Program-made: the position numbers and the translations under genes
Shown here: positions 60,748 to 64,000 of the stretch, one piece after another
How positions within the stretch are numbered: position 1 is the stretch's first letter
Layout of the letters: the number at the start of each line of letters is the position of its first letter
Notes under the pieces: generated by a model
Seen by the model: only the letters and a program-made list of their open reading frames with translations
What the model was told of the DNA's origin: nothing
Database searches by the model: none
Origin: Akkermansiaceae bacterium
Lineage (GTDB): Bacteria; Verrucomicrobiota; Verrucomicrobiia; Verrucomicrobiales; Akkermansiaceae
Direction of reading: 5' to 3'
DNA length: 64,000 bases
NCBI GenBank assembly: GCA_024233115.1
Contig: JACKQB010000001.1
Coordinates: 62,001-126,000 of the forward strand

Positions 60748-63700
60748 ATGTCCGATCAACGAAAACCATTCCCCTTCGCCGATTTTGAGCCCAAGTGGCA
60801 GCAATATTGGGATGAACACAAGACCTTCCACACGCCCAACCCGGGGGAGGAGGGCTTTGATGCCTCCAAACCGAAGTACTTCATTCTCGATATGTTTCCC
60901 TACCCGTCGGGTGCCGGTCTACACGTCGGGCACCCCGAGGGATACACCGCCACGGATATTCTGGGCCGGTATAAAAAGATGAATGCTTTCAACGTCCTGC
61001 ACCCGATGGGCTGGGACGCATTCGGCCTGCCGGCCGAACAATACGCCATCAAAACCGGCCAGCACCCGAGGATCACCACAGAGGCGAATGTTGATAATTT
61101 CCGCCGACAGCTCAAGTCGCTCGGCTTCGGCTACGATTGGGATCGTGAGGTCAATACAACGGACCCGGATTATGTCCGCTGGACGCAGTGGATCTTCCTA
61201 CAGCTTTACAACTCCTATTTTAACGAAGAAACCCGGAAAGCCGCGCCTGTTTCCGAGCTCGAAACAAAAGGTTGGACACGTCAGGAGATCGACAACGTCC
61301 GCCTCGCATTCGTCAACGAAGCCCCCGTCAACTGGTCGCCGTCCATGGGCACCGTGCTCGCCAACGAGGAGATTGAGGAGTGGAAGGCCAAGGGGGAAAC
61401 CGTTGAACGCAGACCACTACGCCAGTGGATGCTGCGGATCACGAAGTATGCCGACCGCCTGATCAACGAGCTCGATGACCTCGACTGGCCTGAATCGATC
61501 AAGCTTCTCCAGAAAAACTGGATCGGTAAATCAGTGGGAGCTAGTGTGAAGTTTCAAGTTTCAAGTGGCGTGAGCTCCAGCAACCAAGCACTTGAAACTG
61601 AAAACTTGAAACTTGAATCTCCCCACGAAGTGGAAGTTTTCACCACCCGGCCCGATACCTTGTTCGGCGCCACCTACATGGTGCTTGCGCCTGAACACCC
61701 ACTTGTCGAAACAATCACCAGCGCAGAACAAAAGGATGCCGTGGATGCCTACATCAAGGCATGCGCCTCCAAGTCTGATCTGGAACGTGGCGACCTCAAC
61801 AAAAACAAATCCGGTGTCGCCACCGGAGCCACCGCCACCAACCCCGTCAACGGTGAGCAAATCCCCGTATGGATCGCCGACTACGTTATGATGGGCTACG
61901 GCACCGGTGCCATCATGGCCGTACCCGCGCACGATGAAAGGGATTTTGAGTTTGCCACCCAATTTGGTCTGCCGATCCGGCAAGTTGTCCAGGAGGGGAG
62001 CGTGGGCGTCCCGCCCGCACTCTTCAATCAGGAACAATCCGTCACCACGGGCACTCACAAACTCCCCCACTGGCAACAAGGCGAAGCGGCCTGCTTTGTC
62101 ACCTGGCGCATGGCGGACAGCCTGCCCCAGGAAAAACTCAGGCAGATTGAGTCCGACCGCGAAATCTGGTTATCAAACAACCCCAAACCCTGGTCCAAGG
62201 AACAAAACAAGGAATATCACCAGACATTCACTGACCGGGTGGAAACATGGCTCGATCAAGGGCACGGCACCTGTGCCTTGAAAGATCCTAAACTAAGCGA
62301 GCTCACACTTGCCGCGCTCAAACACTTCGATGGTGAGCGATATGACCTGTACTCAGCCATCGTCATGCCGAATCACGTGCATGTGCTTTTCTCTCCACGG
62401 GATGGCCACAATCTCAGCGACATCCTACACTCTTGGAAAAGCTTCACCGCAAAGGAAATCAACAAGAAGATCAACAGTGAAGGTAGTTTCTGGCAGCCCG
62501 AGTATTATGACAGGCTGATCCGTAGTCAGGAACACTTTGATAGGGTGATGGAATACATAGCGGAGAATCCAGTGAAGGCTGGGCTATCTGAGGGTGATTA
62601 TGCCCTCTATGAGAGAAATGATAAGAGGGCGGGCGGGACGCCCACGCTCCCTTCTGTGGCCTCCGGCTACGCCGTCAATTCCGGTTTCCTCAATGGCATG
62701 AAAACCAAAGACGCGAAACAGGCTATGATCGCATGGCTGGAGGAAAACGGCAAAGGCGAAGCCAAGGTCAACTTCAAGCTGCGCGACTGGCTGTTCTCCC
62801 GCCAACGCTACTGGGGAGAACCCTTCCCGATTCTCTGGCAAGACGGCAACCACAAGGCGCTGCCAGAGTCCGAGCTCCCGGTGCTCCAGCCCGAGATGGA
62901 CGACTTCAAACCGACCGGCTCACCCGAGGGGCCGTTAGCGAAGGCTACCGATTGGATCAACTACTCCGAAACCGCCAAACGTGAAACCAACACCATGCCC
63001 CAGTGGGCCGGTTCGTGCTGGTATTATTTGCGCTACTGCGACCCTGACAACACCGAGCGATTTATCTCAAAAGAAGCCGAGCAGTATTGGAGTGGAACAG
63101 AATCGACCGGAATGGTTGACCTCTACGTCGGAGGCACGGAACATGCCGTTCTTCACCTCCTTTACGCCCGTTTCTGGCACAAGGTTCTCCACGACCTGGG
63201 CCATGTTTCCACCATCGAGCCCTTCCAAAAGCTCGTCAACCAGGGACTCATCCTCGGTGAGGACGGCCAGAAAATGTCCAAGTCGCTCGGCAACGTCGTC
63301 AACCCGGATGATGTGGTCAAGGAATACGGTGCCGATGCCCTGCGCCTCTACGAAATGTTTATGGGTCCGTTAGAACAGGTGAAGCCATGGCAGATGAAAG
63401 GTGTCGAAGGTGTCTCCCGTTTCCTCGCCAAAGTCTGGCGTCTTGCCTTCGAGCAGAACCAGGAGGCCGAGTGGGTGCTTTCCCGTAAAATCACCAACGA
63501 CAAACCTTCCCCGGAGACGGACAAGGAGCTGCTCAAGGTGCTGCATGAAACCATCAAGAAGGTAGGCGAAGACATCGAGCGCCTCTCGTTTAACACGGCT
63601 ATCTCCCAGATGATGATCTGCACCAACACCTTCGGTAAGGCGGAAAAAATCCCCGCCCTGTTGATCCGTGACCTGCTCAAGTGCCTCAACCCGTTTGCCC

Positions 63701-64000
63701 CGCACATCACCGAGGAAATCCACCAGCAGTTAGGTGAGGCATTTCCATCCGCAAAATGCTCACGCGGCTGCATCCTCGCAGATCGCGCGTGGCCTTCCTA
63801 CAACGAGGAATTCCTCGTTGAGGACGAGGTCGAGATCGTTGTCCAGGTCAACGGCAAGTTGCGCGCTAAGATCACCGTTGCCAAGGACGCCCCCAAGGAC
63901 GAGATCGAGGCACTTGCCCAGCAAGACACCAACGTCATCCAGCACACCGATGGAAAAACGATCCGCAAGATCATCGTTGTCCCCGGCCGACTGGTCAACA
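60748..64000 (+). CDS. leuS: leucyl-tRNA synthetase with an in-frame transposase domain in its editing domain (3' end beyond window)
   Basis: Charges tRNA-Leu. The class I core is complete: PYPSGAGLHVGHPEGY (HIGH-type, 51-66), WGWDAFGLP-type catalytic phrase (GWDAFGLPAEQYAIKTG) and KMSKS near 842-846. The editing domain keeps FTTRPDTLFGATYM and MAVPAHDERDFEFA. Between GLPIRQVVQ and SGYAVNSGFLNGMKTKDAKQ, where relatives have a short linker, about 219 residues (417-635) of RAYT transposase are read in frame: LPHWQQGEAACFVTWRMADS, VMPNHVHVLF (HUH) and FWQPEYYDRLIR. A second insertion of about 23 residues lies at 268-291. No stop interrupts it up to the window edge. Confidence 0.93.
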   Translation, partial: MSDQRKPFPFADFEPKWQQYWDEHKTFHTPNPGEEGFDASKPKYFILDMFPYPSGAGLHVGHPEGYTATDILGRYKKMNAFNVLHPMGWDAFGLPAEQYAIKTGQHPRITTEANVDNFRRQLKSLGFGYDWDREVNTTDPDYVRWTQWIFLQLYNSYFNEETRKAAPVSELETKGWTRQEIDNVRLAFVNEAPVNWSPSMGTVLANEEIEEWKAKGETVERRPLRQWMLRITKYADRLINELDDLDWPESIKLLQKNWIGKSVGASVKFQVSSGVSSSNQALETENLKLESPHEVEVFTTRPDTLFGATYMVLAPEHPLVETITSAEQKDAVDAYIKACASKSDLERGDLNKNKSGVATGATATNPVNGEQIPVWIADYVMMGYGTGAIMAVPAHDERDFEFATQFGLPIRQVVQEGSVGVPPALFNQEQSVTTGTHKLPHWQQGEAACFVTWRMADSLPQEKLRQIESDREIWLSNNPKPWSKEQNKEYHQTFTDRVETWLDQGHGTCALKDPKLSELTLAALKHFDGERYDLYSAIVMPNHVHVLFSPRDGHNLSDILHSWKSFTAKEINKKINSEGSFWQPEYYDRLIRSQEHFDRVMEYIAENPVKAGLSEGDYALYERNDKRAGGTPTLPSVASGYAVNSGFLNGMKTKDAKQAMIAWLEENGKGEAKVNFKLRDWLFSRQRYWGEPFPILWQDGNHKALPESELPVLQPEMDDFKPTGSPEGPLAKATDWINYSETAKRETNTMPQWAGSCWYYLRYCDPDNTERFISKEAEQYWSGTESTGMVDLYVGGTEHAVLHLLYARFWHKVLHDLGHVSTIEPFQKLVNQGLILGEDGQKMSKSLGNVVNPDDVVKEYGADALRLYEMFMGPLEQVKPWQMKGVEGVSRFLAKVWRLAFEQNQEAEWVLSRKITNDKPSPETDKELLKVLHETIKKVGEDIERLSFNTAISQMMICTNTFGKAEKIPALLIRDLLKCLNPFAPHITEEIHQQLGEAFPSAKCSRGCILADRAWPSYNEEFLVEDEVEIVVQVNGKLRAKITVAKDAPKDEIEALAQQDTNVIQHTDGKTIRKIIVVPGRLVN
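61550..61619. repeat. 7-bp-repeat palindrome inserted in the leuS reading frame
   Basis: Two AGTTTCA units (61550-61563) face TTGAAAC, TGAAAAC, TTGAAAC and TTGAATC (61592-61619), with AGTTTCAAGTG pairing perfectly with CACTTGAAACT over 11 bp. It encodes the stretch FQVSSGVSSSNQALETENLK between WIGKSVGAS and HEVEVFTTRPDT, where leuS relatives are shorter. The length keeps the frame. Confidence 0.7.
61996..62651. mobile_element. RAYT element inserted in frame within leuS
   Basis: A perfect 23-bp inverted repeat bounds it: the left copy at 61996-62018 begins GGGAGCGTGGGCG, the right at 62629-62651 ends CGCCCACGCTCCC. The interior is one open frame of a REP-associated tyrosine transposase with the HUH histidines at leuS residues 543 and 545 and the tyrosines at 586-587. 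There is no in-frame ATG between the left repeat and FVTWRM; the only start-like codon is a GTG inside the repeat, so the domain is probably made only as part of LeuRS. The repeats themselves are translated as GSVGVPPA and RAGGTPTLP. Confidence 0.88.

Noticed and set aside
60748..64000. An intein in leuS.
   Set aside because: The inserted segment has HUH transposase motifs and inverted DNA repeats, not the intein block A/B cysteine and histidine motifs or a terminal His-Asn.

Overview
The window reads as a chromosomal segment of a Gram-negative bacterium of the Verrucomicrobiota, probably near the marine Akkermansiaceae and relatives. This is inferred from the gene set: PEP-CTERM proteins, a PTPDL-type periplasmic protein, OprO/P-like porins, a giant CotH/lamin-tail secreted protein, GYF_2 membrane proteins, moderately high GC, and many starts without a clear Shine-Dalgarno. 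No 16S rRNA, tRNA or CRISPR array was seen, so the placement is not proven.

Layout. Positions 1-6250 hold a DinG/XPD-type Fe-S helicase cut by the left edge, PEP carboxylase, a coiled-coil lipoprotein and a HAD phosphatase. Positions 6400-8580 hold two tandem pentapeptide-repeat membrane proteins. Positions 8780-15810 are an accessory island: a RelE/HTH toxin-antitoxin pair, a REP-associated tyrosine transposase (RAYT) between inverted repeats, the 3' end of a class C group II intron, an IS110-family element with structured flanks, a zinc-ribbon membrane protein, a GIY-YIG protein and the last 54 codons of a tyrosine recombinase that looks like an integron integrase. Positions 15930-25020 carry HrpA and a 1769-residue secreted CotH/lamin-tail/beta-helix protein.

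Positions 25260-34420 hold a TMEM220-like protein, QueG, three tandem porins, a HAD-IB phosphatase and two secreted cyclophilin-like proteins. Positions 34400-38490 hold an IlvY-like LysR regulator, a double ABC ATPase and ilvC. Next come a frameshifted PEP-CTERM pseudogene beside an intact PEP-CTERM protein, two unknown proteins, hisB-hisH with a 22-bp tandem repeat upstream of hisB, a PTPDL protein, a DUF255/YyaL-like protein, a ParA-roadblock pair, kbl, a lipoate-ligase-type enzyme, an FHA membrane protein, monomeric isocitrate dehydrogenase, SppA, lpdA, two GYF_2 proteins with a LURP-one-like protein between them, and leuS running off the right edge.

The most remarkable feature is leuS. 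Its editing domain contains a complete, stop-free RAYT/Y1 transposase domain of about 200 residues, bounded by a perfect 23-bp inverted repeat, and the reading frame continues on both sides into normal leucyl-tRNA synthetase sequence. A second, smaller in-frame insertion in the same editing domain is a palindrome of 7-bp repeats. The same 7-bp-phased repeat style occurs just upstream of leuS and lpdA and at the 3' ends of two porin genes. Together with several REP-like palindromes, this suggests a genome heavily colonised by palindromic elements and RAYTs, some of which have entered coding sequence without breaking it.
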